The notes: generated by a model not told the origin, from the letters alone. Shown: positions 17,107 through 25,248, counted from the first letter of the stretch. The stretch: 39,925 bases of DNA from Bacteroidales bacterium (GCA_017550405.1 JAFZPH010000028.1:1-39925); one strand, 5' to 3'. Translations and numbers: made by a program.

Positions 17107-18822
17107 ATGAAAATCACACGCAAATCACACCGCGGCCTAATGCTTATGGCAATGCTGGCTGTGGTCGCTTTAGCCCCCTTAGGCACTGACGCCCAAGAGC
17201 CTGTGTCGGCTGCACAGACCGAGCACCAATACAACGACGACATCCATTCGTTCATCCTCAAACGGCTTCGCCAAACCACCCTGCAGCGCGAAAAAAAGAT
17301 GAACAAACAGATTCAGCAGATGCTTGTCAATCTCCCAAACGCCGAGAAACTATACGACGAAACCTTTGTCCGCATCACCACACAGGTTGTTGAGGACACC
17401 ACCGAGGAGGGTTCGCCCGAAATCAACTTCGTCTACAACATCTCGTACAACTGCCATCACTTTGAGGGAACCGAGGACGACTACCCCTCGGGAGCGTACC
17501 TGTGGTCCACCTCCAACTCGTGCCGTGCGATATGCAATCTCACCAAGTCCATGATTGAAAGCGAGCTGAGCGACATCTTCACCGCCGGGCGCAACACCAC
17601 CATCACCATCACCTCCACCACCGATGCCGCCGAGATACAGCACATCGACTACAAAGGGGAGTTCGGCGACCTGCGCTACATGCCCGCCGTGTTCAACGAC
17701 GAGAATGTCCGCATATCGGTCGACCAGAAGGACGGCATCACCACCAACGCCCAGTTGGCCTACCTGCGTGCCCGCAGCGTGCAGAGCTTCCTCGACGAGC
17801 AGATTGGCGTCCTGAAACGGTCGCAGAACGAATACCGCTTCGTCACCCGCTGCTTCGACATGACGGGTCCCCACTACCGCCGCTCCAGCCTGCAGATAGT
17901 GGTTCACGGAGCCTTCGACGCTGCCGCCCGCAGCCTCGAGGCCGCCCTGCTCAACGACGAGTATGTCGACTTCAACATCCCCCATATCGAGGAGAACATC
18001 AACAGCAAGACCTACGCACTCATCATCGCCGACGAGGAATACACCGCACCGCTACCCAACTGCGACTTTGCCACCAACGACGGCGATGTGCTCCACCAGT
18101 ATTTTGTCCACACCCTCGGCATCCCCACACGCCACGTAAAGGTGCTGCACAACGCCGGGCGACAGGAAATTTACAATGAAGGCATCCACTGGCTCAAGGA
18201 CATCATCAAGGCCCAGAGCGGCGACGTGCATATCATCATCTACTATGCCGGACACGGCGTGTCGAACCAGAAGTGGGTCCCCTACCTTATGCCCAGTGGG
18301 GTTGACGTCAGCAAAATACGCGCCTTCCGCAGCAAGACCGGCACCCTGCCTGAGGACATCGTGCTGAAGGGCGGCGATGCCGAGAAGATACTGAGCCAAT
18401 GCATCTCGTTCGACACCCTTACGGGATGGTTCAACCGTGTTGAAGCGTTGAGCTACACCTTTATTATTGATGCCAGTTTCGACGGCATACAGCGTAGTGG
18501 CAAACCCTTCTTCACTATCAAGAAAGAGTCGAAGCGCTACCGTACACCACGCGTCCGCAGCGATATTGTCGTCTTCATGGCTGCCGACGGCGACAAAACC
18601 GCCTACTCCTTCATCGACCAGCACCATGGATTCTTCACCTACTATATCCTGAAAGAGCTGAAATACACCCGCGGCGAAATCACATTCCAAGACCTCTTCA
18701 ACAACGTCACCAAAAACCAGGCGTATGAGTCGTCGCTGCAAGGCAAACTGCAAGAGCCCAGCATGATTATCGGCGGCAAGCTTGGCGAGAACTGGGGCAC
18801 CCGCACCTTTATCAACAACTAA
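17107..18822 (+). CDS. secreted OmpA-like/caspase-fold protein with Ser at the catalytic Cys position
   Basis: A protein of 571 residues starting at ATG 17107, with a signal peptide (LMLMAMLAVVALAPLGTDAQ). The middle region (about residues 200-275) has an OmpA-like pattern, AQLAYLRARSVQSFLDEQ followed by RRSSLQIVV. From about residue 297 a peptidase C14 (caspase) fold begins: YALIIADEEYTAPLPNCDFA, then HIIIYYAGHG with the expected catalytic His at residue 383, then FIIDASFDG where families normally have DAC-x-SG. The nucleophile position (residue 457, codon AGT at 18475-18477) is therefore serine. The rest of the fold continues (DIVVFMAADGDKTAYSF, HHGFFTYYILKEL). Either a non-peptidase binding protein or an unusual serine variant. 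It stands alone between the bat operon and a hairpin at 18837-18878. Confidence 0.82.
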   Translation: MKITRKSHRGLMLMAMLAVVALAPLGTDAQEPVSAAQTEHQYNDDIHSFILKRLRQTTLQREKKMNKQIQQMLVNLPNAEKLYDETFVRITTQVVEDTTEEGSPEINFVYNISYNCHHFEGTEDDYPSGAYLWSTSNSCRAICNLTKSMIESELSDIFTAGRNTTITITSTTDAAEIQHIDYKGEFGDLRYMPAVFNDENVRISVDQKDGITTNAQLAYLRARSVQSFLDEQIGVLKRSQNEYRFVTRCFDMTGPHYRRSSLQIVVHGAFDAAARSLEAALLNDEYVDFNIPHIEENINSKTYALIIADEEYTAPLPNCDFATNDGDVLHQYFVHTLGIPTRHVKVLHNAGRQEIYNEGIHWLKDIIKAQSGDVHIIIYYAGHGVSNQKWVPYLMPSGVDVSKIRAFRSKTGTLPEDIVLKGGDAEKILSQCISFDTLTGWFNRVEALSYTFIIDASFDGIQRSGKPFFTIKKESKRYRTPRVRSDIVVFMAADGDKTAYSFIDQHHGFFTYYILKELKYTRGEITFQDLFNNVTKNQAYESSLQGKLQEPSMIIGGKLGENWGTRTFINN

Positions 18823-18836
18823 CAGCAATCACTACC

Positions 18837-18878
18837 TGTGTGGATGGATATATGCTCCCCCATATACTCATCCACACA
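18837..18878 (+). terminator. strong hairpin after the caspase-like gene, no U-tract
   Basis: TGTGTGGATG (18837-18846) pairs perfectly with CATCCACACA (18869-18878). After a two-base internal loop, TATATG and CATATA extend the stem around a six-base loop (CTCCCC). It starts 15 bases after the stop codon, but the sequence following is TAAGTTTA rather than a T-run. It may be a processing or attenuating hairpin rather than a standard terminator. Confidence 0.55.
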
Positions 18879-18899
18879 TAAGTTTATACCTACAGTAAA

Positions 18900-19265
18900 A
18901 TGAAGTATACACCCGATTTCATCACCCATCTCAAGCCTAACGAGGTGTTTGTGTTTGGCAGCAACCTTGCCGGCCATCACGGCGGCGGTGCCGCCCGACT
19001 GGCTTACGAGCGTTTCGGCGCGGTATACGGCCAAGGCGTGGGGCTACAGGGACAGAGCTATGCCATCCCCACCATGCAAGGCGGCGTGGAGACCATCCGC
19101 CCATACGTCGACGAATTCATCAGCTTTGCCCAGCAGCACCCGGAGCTCACGTTCCTTGTCACCAAGATAGGTTGCGGCATAGCAGGTTTCACCGAAGAGG
19201 AGATTGCACCCCTCTTTGCCGACGCCCACCTGGTGCCCAACATCGTGCTGCCGCGGAACTGGTGA
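18900..19265 (+). CDS. small phage-type protein, A1S_2505-like, macro-like fold suspected
   Basis: A cytosolic protein of 121 residues without signal or membrane segment. The N-terminal part EVFVFGSNLAGHHGGGAARL and YGQGVGLQGQSYAIPTM, with later FLVTKIGCGIAGF, matches a small family found in phages and bacterial chromosomes (A1S_2505 family phage non-structural protein). The glycine-rich GSNLAGHHGGGAA loop and the TKIGCGIAG strand look like nucleotide- or ADP-ribose-type binding loops of macro-like folds, but that is inference. It starts 21 bases after the hairpin at 18837-18878 and is followed by a gene with its own promoter. No other phage gene lies nearby. Confidence 0.7.
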   Translation: MKYTPDFITHLKPNEVFVFGSNLAGHHGGGAARLAYERFGAVYGQGVGLQGQSYAIPTMQGGVETIRPYVDEFISFAQQHPELTFLVTKIGCGIAGFTEEEIAPLFADAHLVPNIVLPRNW

Positions 19266-19285
19266 CACCCCCGTAACGAAATGTT

Positions 19286-19293
19286 ATTTTTGC
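19286..19293 (+). promoter_or_regulatory. -7 promoter element for the secreted protein gene at 19367
   Basis: TATTTTTG is an exact TAnnTTTG match. Transcription would start near 19300, giving a leader of about 67 bases. No well-spaced TTTG is visible upstream. Confidence 0.45.
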
Positions 19294-19366
19294 ATAAGAC
19301 AATACTAAAACAAGCAAAACAGCGTTACAGCATTATTTAAAACGATTATTTAATTCTATCACAAAC

Positions 19367-20086
19367 ATGAAAAAGATTCTTATCGCAGCAGCCGTTATGC
19401 TGTTGACCATCGGAGGAGCCTATGCTCAGAACAATTTCCGTGGCATTGTCAAATACAAAATCGAGAGCACCGGAAAGGTCGATGTCAAGATTCCACCCGA
19501 ACAAGCCTCGATGGAGATAAAAGTGTACGACGACCAGCTACTTTATGAGCAGACCATCCAGCACGGGATGAAAGTGGCACAAGCCATCGACTTCAGCCAG
19601 GCCATCTCCTACCTTGCCGCCAACGGCATCGAGCTGGAGACCTACACCGGCGACGGCAAATTCATCGTCCGTCAGGAGATGACAAAAGAACAGCTGGACA
19701 GCATCTATATCCCCGATGTTGAAGCAGGACACTACTACTACGAGAACGTCAACGAGACCAAGGAGATGCTGGGCTACACCGTCCACAAGATGATTATGCA
19801 CCGCTACAATGAAGAGGGTGTCGACAATCCCGCCGAGTGCTGGTACTGCAGCGAGATCGGCCCCGAATACTGCATTGTGATGGGCAACCTGAAGGGATTC
19901 CCCTTTGTCTACACCCAGGAATTGGGCGAAGGACGTGCCATTACCATCACCGCTGTCGAGGTGGTGAAAGGCAAAGTGAAGGAAGTCGACATGCTGCTGC
20001 CCGCCGGCTATAAAGATGCCTCCGGCGAAGAATTCGAGACCTTCCGCTCCGAGTTGAAGGATGCTATCGAGCTCCTTGAAGACTAA
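19367..20086 (+). CDS. secreted protein of unknown function
   Basis: A protein of 239 residues with a clean signal peptide ending near residue 21 (MLLTIGGAYAQ). The mature part starts FRGIVKYKIESTGKVDV and is acidic and beta-rich, with short stretches typical of periplasmic proteins of the DUF4412 or GLPGLI type (a strand GIVKYKIES, a later YENVNETKEMLGYTVHKMIM, and a C-terminal AITITAVEVVKGKVKEVDML). I do not place it firmly in either family. Two cysteines (CWYC) sit in AECWYCSEIGPEYC, three within a short span. The -7 element at 19286-19293 gives it its own promoter, and a leader hairpin of the next gene follows. Function unknown. Confidence 0.8.
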   Translation: MKKILIAAAVMLLTIGGAYAQNNFRGIVKYKIESTGKVDVKIPPEQASMEIKVYDDQLLYEQTIQHGMKVAQAIDFSQAISYLAANGIELETYTGDGKFIVRQEMTKEQLDSIYIPDVEAGHYYYENVNETKEMLGYTVHKMIMHRYNEEGVDNPAECWYCSEIGPEYCIVMGNLKGFPFVYTQELGEGRAITITAVEVVKGKVKEVDMLLPAGYKDASGEEFETFRSELKDAIELLED

Positions 20087-20149
20087 TCAAAAAAAAGACT
20101 GAGGAATAGAACCCTGACGACCTAAGAACAGGAGACTCATCAACAACCG

Positions 20150-20189
20150 AGGGCTTGAGGGGAGAGGGAATGCTCTAACCTCAAGCCCT
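20150..20189 (+). terminator. strong hairpin between the secreted protein gene and ftsK, no U-tract
   Basis: AGGGCTTGAGG (20150-20160) pairs perfectly with CCTCAAGCCCT (20179-20189), and AGAG/CTCT pairs inside the loop (20163-20166 with 20173-20176). No T-run follows on the plus strand. It lies 64 bases after the upstream stop and 52 bases before the ftsK start, so it could end the first message or structure the ftsK leader. Confidence 0.5.
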
Positions 20190-20241
20190 TCGACATAAAC
20201 ACAAAGCAAACTCAGAAAACCTAAAAAGAGAAGCACAACCG

Positions 20242-22668
20242 ATGCCGAAAAAGAAATCAAAGAAAACCGTCCGACCGACAAGCCGCCTTGTCGAGTTCTG
20301 GCGCACCCAACGCTGCCGCCACCTGAGAGGGGCATGCTATATCCTGTTCGCCCTTTTCCTTGTCATAGCCATGATATCGTTCTTCATCTCATGGCCTTCG
20401 CACCAAAACTGGATGGGCGCGTTGGGCTTCCACCTCTCCAAACTGATTATACAAAACACCTTCGGCATCGCCTCGTTTGGATTTGCTTTTATCATCTTCA
20501 TCTATGGACTCCGCCTGCTGGGCCGCAATATCCTGCCTTGGTATAAAACATTCTGGAGCACCCTGTTCTGGATGGTGTGGATTTCGTCGGTTATAGGCTA
20601 CTGTTTTGGCCGCTGGGGCAAGGGCAACATCGTGATGGGAAACTATGCAGGAGTGACAGGCGACTTTATAGCCGAGCAGTGCTACCATCTCATCAAATGG
20701 GGCACGCTGGTGCTGTTCCTCTTTATCGGGGTGGTATATCTCATTTTTGTCCACCGCGTGAAAATATGCACGCCCAAGGTAAACCTCAGCCTGCCCGACA
20801 TCAAGAACATCCTCCCCCCTGCCAAAGAGAAGCCACAGGAGGCTGAGCCGGAAATAACCCCAGACGCACCGGAGGAGAAGAGTACCCCCATCACCCCCGT
20901 CGAGCCCCCGTCCTCTACACCCGTTGAGGACAACAAAATCACCTTCTCGATTGATGACGAATTCAGCCGTGTGAACCAACGTGCCCAAGCCCGTGCCGAG
21001 GCTGAGCAGAAGGCCGCACCTTCCACCCCACAGCCTGCGCAGCAACCCGCATTCACCATTGCCGAGACCGCGCCCGAAAAACCTGCCAGCAACAGCGAAG
21101 AGCCTGTGCAGTACTCTGAATTCGAGAACGTGCATACAGGCCACCATTTCACAATCGACGAATTATACGACCCCCATCTCGACCTCAAGCAATACCAAAT
21201 GCCTACCACCGACCTGCTCACCGACTGGGAAGTGCGCAATGTGAAGGTATCAAAAGAAGAGCTGGTGGCCAACAAAGACCATATCGTTGAAACCCTTCGT
21301 AACTACAATATAGAAATAGTAGAGATAACCGCTTCGCCGGGACCTACGGTGACCCTATACGAAATCAAGCCTGCACCAGGTATCAGAATATCCAAAATCA
21401 AGAGTCTGGAAGACGACATCGCCCTCAGTCTTTCGGCCTTGGGTATCCGAATCATCGCGCCCATCCCCGGCCGTGGCACCGTCGGCATCGAAGTGCCCAA
21501 CGCCAAGCCGCAGATTGTGTCGATGAAAAATATGCTGGAGTGCGACGCCTTCCGCAACAGTGGGAAGATGGAACTACCCATCGCCTTTGGCAAAACCATC
21601 AGCAACGAACCTTATATCACCGACTTGGCAAAGATGCCCCACCTGCTCATGGCAGGAGCCACTGGTACAGGTAAATCGGTCGGGTTGAACGCAGTGATTA
21701 CCTCGCTCCTGTTCAAGAAGCACCCGTCGGAGCTGAAATTTGTAATGGTTGACCCGAAAAAGGTTGAGCTCTCGCTCTACAACAAAATAGAACGCCACTA
21801 CTTGGCAAAACTGCCCGACAGCGATGAGGCTATTATCACCGACGTGAAGAAAGTGGTGCGCACACTCAACTCGCTCTGCATAGAGATGGACCAGCGTTAC
21901 GACCTGCTCCGCAAAGCCGGTGTGCGTAAAATAACGGAATACAACGACAAATTCATCCACCGACAGCTCAACCCAGAGAACGACCACCGATTCCTCCCCT
22001 ATATCGTGCTAGTGATAGACGAGTTTGCCGACCTTATCATGACCGCAGGCAAGGAGGTGGAGATGCCGATTTGCCGACTGGCACAGCTTGCACGTGCTGT
22101 AGGCATACATCTTATTATCGCCACACAGCGTCCCACGACGAATATCATCACCGGCACCATCAAAGCCAACTTCCCTGCCCGTGTGGCATTCAAAGTAACT
22201 AGCGGCATCGATTCACGCACCATCCTCGACTGCAGCGGGGCGCAACGGCTCATTGGACGGGGCGACATGCTCATATCCCTTTCTGGCAGCGACCTCGTAC
22301 GCATACAGTGTGCCCTTATCGAGACCGAAGAGATTGAGGAGCTTGCCGACTTCATCGGCACACAACGGGGTTATCCTGACGGGTTCCTCCTGCCCGAGTA
22401 TCTCGATGAGAACGAAGAGCCTAACAAGGACTTCGACCCCAAACAGAAAGATGAATTCTTCAACGATGCCGCCCGTTTAGTCGTGGCCAGCCAGTTCGGC
22501 TCCACGTCGCTCTTACAGCGCAAACTACAGCTTGGATACAATCGTGCAGGACGCATCATCGACCAGCTCGAGGCGGCTGGAATCGTCGGACCCTATAACG
22601 GCTCCAAGGCGCGCGAAGTGCTCGTACACGACGAAGTGCAACTGGAAGAAATCCTCCGCAACTTGTAA
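20242..22668 (+). CDS. ftsK: DNA translocase FtsK/SpoIIIE
   Basis: An 808-residue septal DNA pump that segregates chromosome ends during division. The N-terminal 175 residues contain four membrane spans (for example ACYILFALFLVIAMISFFIS and GTLVLFLFIGVVYLIF). A Pro/Glu-rich linker follows to about residue 300. The motor domain has Walker A GATGTGKS (472-479), Walker B VLVIDEFADL (near 590) and the RecA-like ATQRPTTNIITGTIKANFPA. The C-terminal gamma (winged-helix) domain includes QRKLQLGYNRAGRIIDQLE, which reads KOPS-type orienting sequences in other bacteria. The length is typical for Bacteroidota. The O-methyltransferase gene follows six bases after the stop, implying one transcript. Confidence 0.97.
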   Translation: MPKKKSKKTVRPTSRLVEFWRTQRCRHLRGACYILFALFLVIAMISFFISWPSHQNWMGALGFHLSKLIIQNTFGIASFGFAFIIFIYGLRLLGRNILPWYKTFWSTLFWMVWISSVIGYCFGRWGKGNIVMGNYAGVTGDFIAEQCYHLIKWGTLVLFLFIGVVYLIFVHRVKICTPKVNLSLPDIKNILPPAKEKPQEAEPEITPDAPEEKSTPITPVEPPSSTPVEDNKITFSIDDEFSRVNQRAQARAEAEQKAAPSTPQPAQQPAFTIAETAPEKPASNSEEPVQYSEFENVHTGHHFTIDELYDPHLDLKQYQMPTTDLLTDWEVRNVKVSKEELVANKDHIVETLRNYNIEIVEITASPGPTVTLYEIKPAPGIRISKIKSLEDDIALSLSALGIRIIAPIPGRGTVGIEVPNAKPQIVSMKNMLECDAFRNSGKMELPIAFGKTISNEPYITDLAKMPHLLMAGATGTGKSVGLNAVITSLLFKKHPSELKFVMVDPKKVELSLYNKIERHYLAKLPDSDEAIITDVKKVVRTLNSLCIEMDQRYDLLRKAGVRKITEYNDKFIHRQLNPENDHRFLPYIVLVIDEFADLIMTAGKEVEMPICRLAQLARAVGIHLIIATQRPTTNIITGTIKANFPARVAFKVTSGIDSRTILDCSGAQRLIGRGDMLISLSGSDLVRIQCALIETEEIEELADFIGTQRGYPDGFLLPEYLDENEEPNKDFDPKQKDEFFNDAARLVVASQFGSTSLLQRKLQLGYNRAGRIIDQLEAAGIVGPYNGSKAREVLVHDEVQLEEILRNL

Positions 22669-22674
22669 GCCACG

Positions 22675-23331
22675 ATGTCCTCGATAGAAGACTACTGCAC
22701 CCGCCACACCTCAACATTGGGAGGCACGCTAAACGACATCTACCGTTCGGTCGCTCTGCATACTGCCAATCCGCACATGGCTTCCTCCCCGATACAAGGC
22801 ACTTTCCTGCACATGATGGCAGCCATTCTGCGACCTGAGGTGGCAGTGGAAATAGGTGCACACGCGGGTTTTGGGTCTGCATGTATTGCCACAGGTATGG
22901 GCGGACATGGTATACTGCATCTGGTAGAGGCCAATCCCGAGTACCAAACACTCATCAGCCGTCACGCCGAGATGGCGGGAATCGGCGACCTGATACGTCT
23001 GCATATCGGACAGGCAAAGGACATTATACCCAGCCTCCCCAACGGCATTGGGTTGGCTTATATCGACGCTGACAAAGAAAACTATGACAATTACTACAGC
23101 ATGCTCCTTCCAAAGATGAAGAAAGGGGGAGTACTGTTGCTCGACAACATGCTGTGGTACGGACGCGTGGTAGACGAGGAGAAGAACACTGCACCGCCGA
23201 CATCGGAACTACGCTGCCAGCGCGAAGCACGACTGCTGCATCAACTGAACAACAGAATCACCCTAGACGAACGGGTAGACAATATCCTGCTACCTTTACG
23301 CGACGGTATCATGATGTGCCTTGTACGCTAA
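22675..23331 (+). CDS. SAM-dependent O-methyltransferase (COMT-like, family 3)
   Basis: A cytosolic methyltransferase of 218 residues, the normal length of the bacterial class I catechol-type O-methyltransferases. The SAM-binding motif is VEIGAHAGFGSACIA (58-72), with the acidic VEANPEY segment after the second strand, and YIDADKENYDNYY (about 123-135), whose Asp residues bind the divalent metal. LLLDNMLWYGRVVD is the characteristic following strand, and NILLPLRDGIMM is close to the conserved C-terminal strand. Substrate unknown. It lies six bases after ftsK; the two are probably one operon. The downstream gene is convergent and no terminator with a T-run was seen in the 37-base gap. Confidence 0.93.
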   Translation: MSSIEDYCTRHTSTLGGTLNDIYRSVALHTANPHMASSPIQGTFLHMMAAILRPEVAVEIGAHAGFGSACIATGMGGHGILHLVEANPEYQTLISRHAEMAGIGDLIRLHIGQAKDIIPSLPNGIGLAYIDADKENYDNYYSMLLPKMKKGGVLLLDNMLWYGRVVDEEKNTAPPTSELRCQREARLLHQLNNRITLDERVDNILLPLRDGIMMCLVR

Positions 23332-23368
23332 TGGCAAGTCACCACTACATTCAAAAAAAGGAACAGGA

Positions 23369-23614
23369 TTAATACTCCCACTCGCAAAGAGTATAACGTC
23401 GTGCGGCAAGCCCCTCCAGATACACCATCTCGGCACAGGTCTTGCCCTGTTGGCTCAACTCTTCGGTTGTATAATAATCTACACCCATATTATTCCTGAT
23501 ACAGCGGCAGCGTTTATTACACGACACCGTTCCAAGAGAGAGCATCAACACCATAATGGCCAAAGGCATACAACGCCATATACGAATGTGCAGTTTATCT
23601 ATCTTCATCTTCAT
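23369..23614 (-). CDS. small Cys-rich lipoprotein with CRC motif (copy 3 of 3)
   Basis: A protein of 81 residues with a positively charged N-terminus, a hydrophobic segment (MPLAIMVLMLSLGTVS) and a lipobox-like cysteine, then NKRCRCIRN. Two further cysteines follow (GKTCAEM and YTLCEWEY). The pattern lipid-Cys, short Lys-containing spacer, CRC, about 20 residues, Cys, about 20 residues, Cys is shared with the proteins encoded at 24523-24783 and 24801-25049, so the three are relatives. The start overlaps the end of the MauE-thioredoxin gene by 20 bases, so translation is probably coupled. It is the last gene of a four-gene minus-strand operon and ends 37 bases from the convergent O-methyltransferase. 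The family is not one I recognise. Confidence 0.75.
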   Translation of the reverse strand: MKMKIDKLHIRIWRCMPLAIMVLMLSLGTVSCNKRCRCIRNNMGVDYYTTEELSQQGKTCAEMVYLEGLAARRYTLCEWEY

Positions 23615-24539
23615 TTCTTAAAAAGCGGACTATTCTGTGTTCATCAATATTGCGGTAATGGCACGTTGCCACGACCTCACCGTCGTCGAGCAGGAAAACC
23701 ATCGGACGCTGGCCATAGGTTATTTTCAAAAAAGTCATCATCGGAACCCGATAACCGGGACGCTTAAACGAGACCGAGTCAATGGCAAGGGGTGACTGAA
23801 TGCTGTCCGATGAGGGCAACAGATAAACGAACGCCGTGGAATCCAATCCATCGCGGCGACAGATATAAGTCAATTTCTCATCAGCCATCCGACAAAAAGC
23901 GCATCCCGGAGACAAGAAGGCAACTACATGACGGCCTTCATCCAGCTGAAGCTGGGCAAGGTCGCCATCGTCAGCTACCGACTGCTTGAACATCTCGGCA
24001 TCATACAGTTCGTCGGAAGGGCCGAAAAGCCAATTGTCGGGAGCAGAGAGGACAAATACCGTCACCACAGGTGCAAGCACCACAGGCAGCCACACAAACC
24101 AACGTGGCCGCCAATTCCAAGGGCGGGAGCCCATGGAAACCAACAGCAGAACAATGAGCACGGCATTCTTGACGAGTGAGCGGATGGGGTCAATCGCAAG
24201 GAGAGGCCCCATGCAATGGCAAGAATCGGTCCTACCAATCAAGGCGGCATAGCAGAGGAACACCGAAAACACGACCATCATGAGCAGGGCGCAGGTATCG
24301 ACGAATTTATTCCAGATATTGGCCAACAAGCCAATACCCACCAACAGCTCAGCGATTATCACCAATCGGGCGAAGAGGAAAGCAGCATTCAGCTGCAATA
24401 CATTGAAAGAAAAAAGATAAATCTCAAACTCGTCGATGCCGACAAGTTTGAGAATGGCCGACACGATAAAGAGGAGGCCAAGTGCCATCCTCAAGACCAG
24501 TGCGGCAATGCGGGCAGGCCTGCTACTGAAGGTTCTCAT
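23595..24539 (-). CDS. MauE/DoxX-type membrane protein fused to a thioredoxin-like domain
   Basis: A protein of 314 residues. The first 165 form about five membrane segments of the DoxX/MauE type, with the membrane-adjacent cysteine pair DSCHC (Cys 107 and 109) where MauE proteins have a Cys-Gly-Cys-like motif. From about residue 185 a thioredoxin-like domain follows with the CxxC site SPGCAFC (Cys 213 and 216). MauE-type proteins pass reducing or oxidising equivalents across the membrane for disulfide chemistry in the periplasm, and the fused CxxC domain fits that role. Similar fusions occur in Bacteroidota (the BT_3928 type). It overlaps the lipoprotein genes on both sides by 17 and 20 bases, so they form one tightly coupled unit, and the lipoproteins are obvious candidate partners. 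Direction of electron flow cannot be read from the sequence. Confidence 0.85.
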   Translation of the reverse strand: MRTFSSRPARIAALVLRMALGLLFIVSAILKLVGIDEFEIYLFSFNVLQLNAAFLFARLVIIAELLVGIGLLANIWNKFVDTCALLMMVVFSVFLCYAALIGRTDSCHCMGPLLAIDPIRSLVKNAVLIVLLLVSMGSRPWNWRPRWFVWLPVVLAPVVTVFVLSAPDNWLFGPSDELYDAEMFKQSVADDGDLAQLQLDEGRHVVAFLSPGCAFCRMADEKLTYICRRDGLDSTAFVYLLPSSDSIQSPLAIDSVSFKRPGYRVPMMTFLKITYGQRPMVFLLDDGEVVATCHYRNIDEHRIVRFLRNEDEDR

Positions 24540-24783
24540 TACTCTTCTCGCACTTCACGGCATAAACGTTGCGCACGAGTTTTCCTTCAAGCAACTGCTC
24601 AAAGCCCACGCGCGTGATTTTACTGCATGAAGCACCTTGCTCCACATCGAAATAGGTCACCAGCGGACGCCCTTGAGCATCAACTTCCTGTATGGCTTGG
24701 CAACGGCACTGAGTGCTTTTGGAGCAACCCGCCACAAGTGCTACCGCGGCCACTAATAATAAAATGATTATTGTCTTCTTCAT
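24523..24783 (-). CDS. small Cys-rich lipoprotein with CRC motif (copy 2 of 3)
   Basis: A protein of 86 residues with a classic lipoprotein signal (MKKTIIILLLVAAVALVAGC) ending in the lipobox LVAGC. After the lipid cysteine comes SKSTQCRCQAI, then QGASCSKI and AVKCEKS. The CRC motif and two later cysteines match the other two copies in this operon. The mature part is only about 67 residues, beta-strand-like and mixed in charge. It starts 17 bases after the first copy and overlaps the start of the MauE-thioredoxin gene by 17 bases. Function unknown; a small redox carrier or metal-binding lipoprotein is inference from the cysteine pattern and the neighbour. Confidence 0.8.
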   Translation of the reverse strand: MKKTIIILLLVAAVALVAGCSKSTQCRCQAIQEVDAQGRPLVTYFDVEQGASCSKITRVGFEQLLEGKLVRNVYAVKCEKSNENLQ

Positions 24784-24800
24784 AACTTTGGCCTTTCAAA

Positions 24801-25049
24801 TCAATTGTTATACACTATCAGCGAGTCAGCCTCGAACGGGTAATCAGTGCACACAAGTGTGTCGATATGCAGGTTATCCAGAATATCGTAATAACGGGCA
24901 AAAGACAGACTATGGCAGTCTCCTTTGCTGATAGTCACTATACGCACCGTCTGCGTGCCCATCACAGCACAGCGGCAATTCTTTTCTTTCGTGCATGCCA
25001 CGGTCAGCAACATCATTGCCGCGGCCACGAGAAGGAGTTTTTTCTTCAT
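24801..25049 (-). CDS. small Cys-rich lipoprotein with CRC motif (copy 1 of 3), first gene of operon
   Basis: A protein of 82 residues with a lipoprotein signal (MKKKLLLVAAAMMLLTVAC). After the lipid cysteine comes TKEKNCRCAVMG, then SKGDCHSL and TLVCTDYP. The spacing (CRC, 17 residues, Cys, 21 residues, Cys) is close to the other copies. It is the first gene of the minus-strand operon, with a well-spaced promoter at 25073-25102 upstream. The C-terminal tail (FEADSLIVYNN) is not shared with the others. No known family is recognised. Confidence 0.8.
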   Translation of the reverse strand: MKKKLLLVAAAMMLLTVACTKEKNCRCAVMGTQTVRIVTISKGDCHSLSFARYYDILDNLHIDTLVCTDYPFEADSLIVYNN

Positions 25050-25072
25050 AACTATATATCTATTTCAAAATG

Positions 25073-25102
25073 CAAAAATACAAAAAAAAATTCAAATGCC
25101 AA
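25073..25102 (-). promoter_or_regulatory. promoter of the Cys-rich lipoprotein operon
   Basis: On the minus strand TTG (25100-25102) is followed after 19 bases by TATTTTTG (25073-25080), matching the Bacteroidota -33 and -7 elements. The spacer contains a long T-run on the minus strand. A start near 25066 would give a leader of about 17 bases before the ATG at 25049. Confidence 0.55.
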
Positions 25103-25248
25103 GATTTTGAGTAAAAATCTATCCTATTACTTGCAACAAGTCCGTCATGCATACCAACGTCGTCTGATTAAACACAGCGCGATAATCTCCATACGGCATG
25201 CAAAATTGGGTGTTTACTATTGTCCGACACCTATCGATTTGAACTAAT

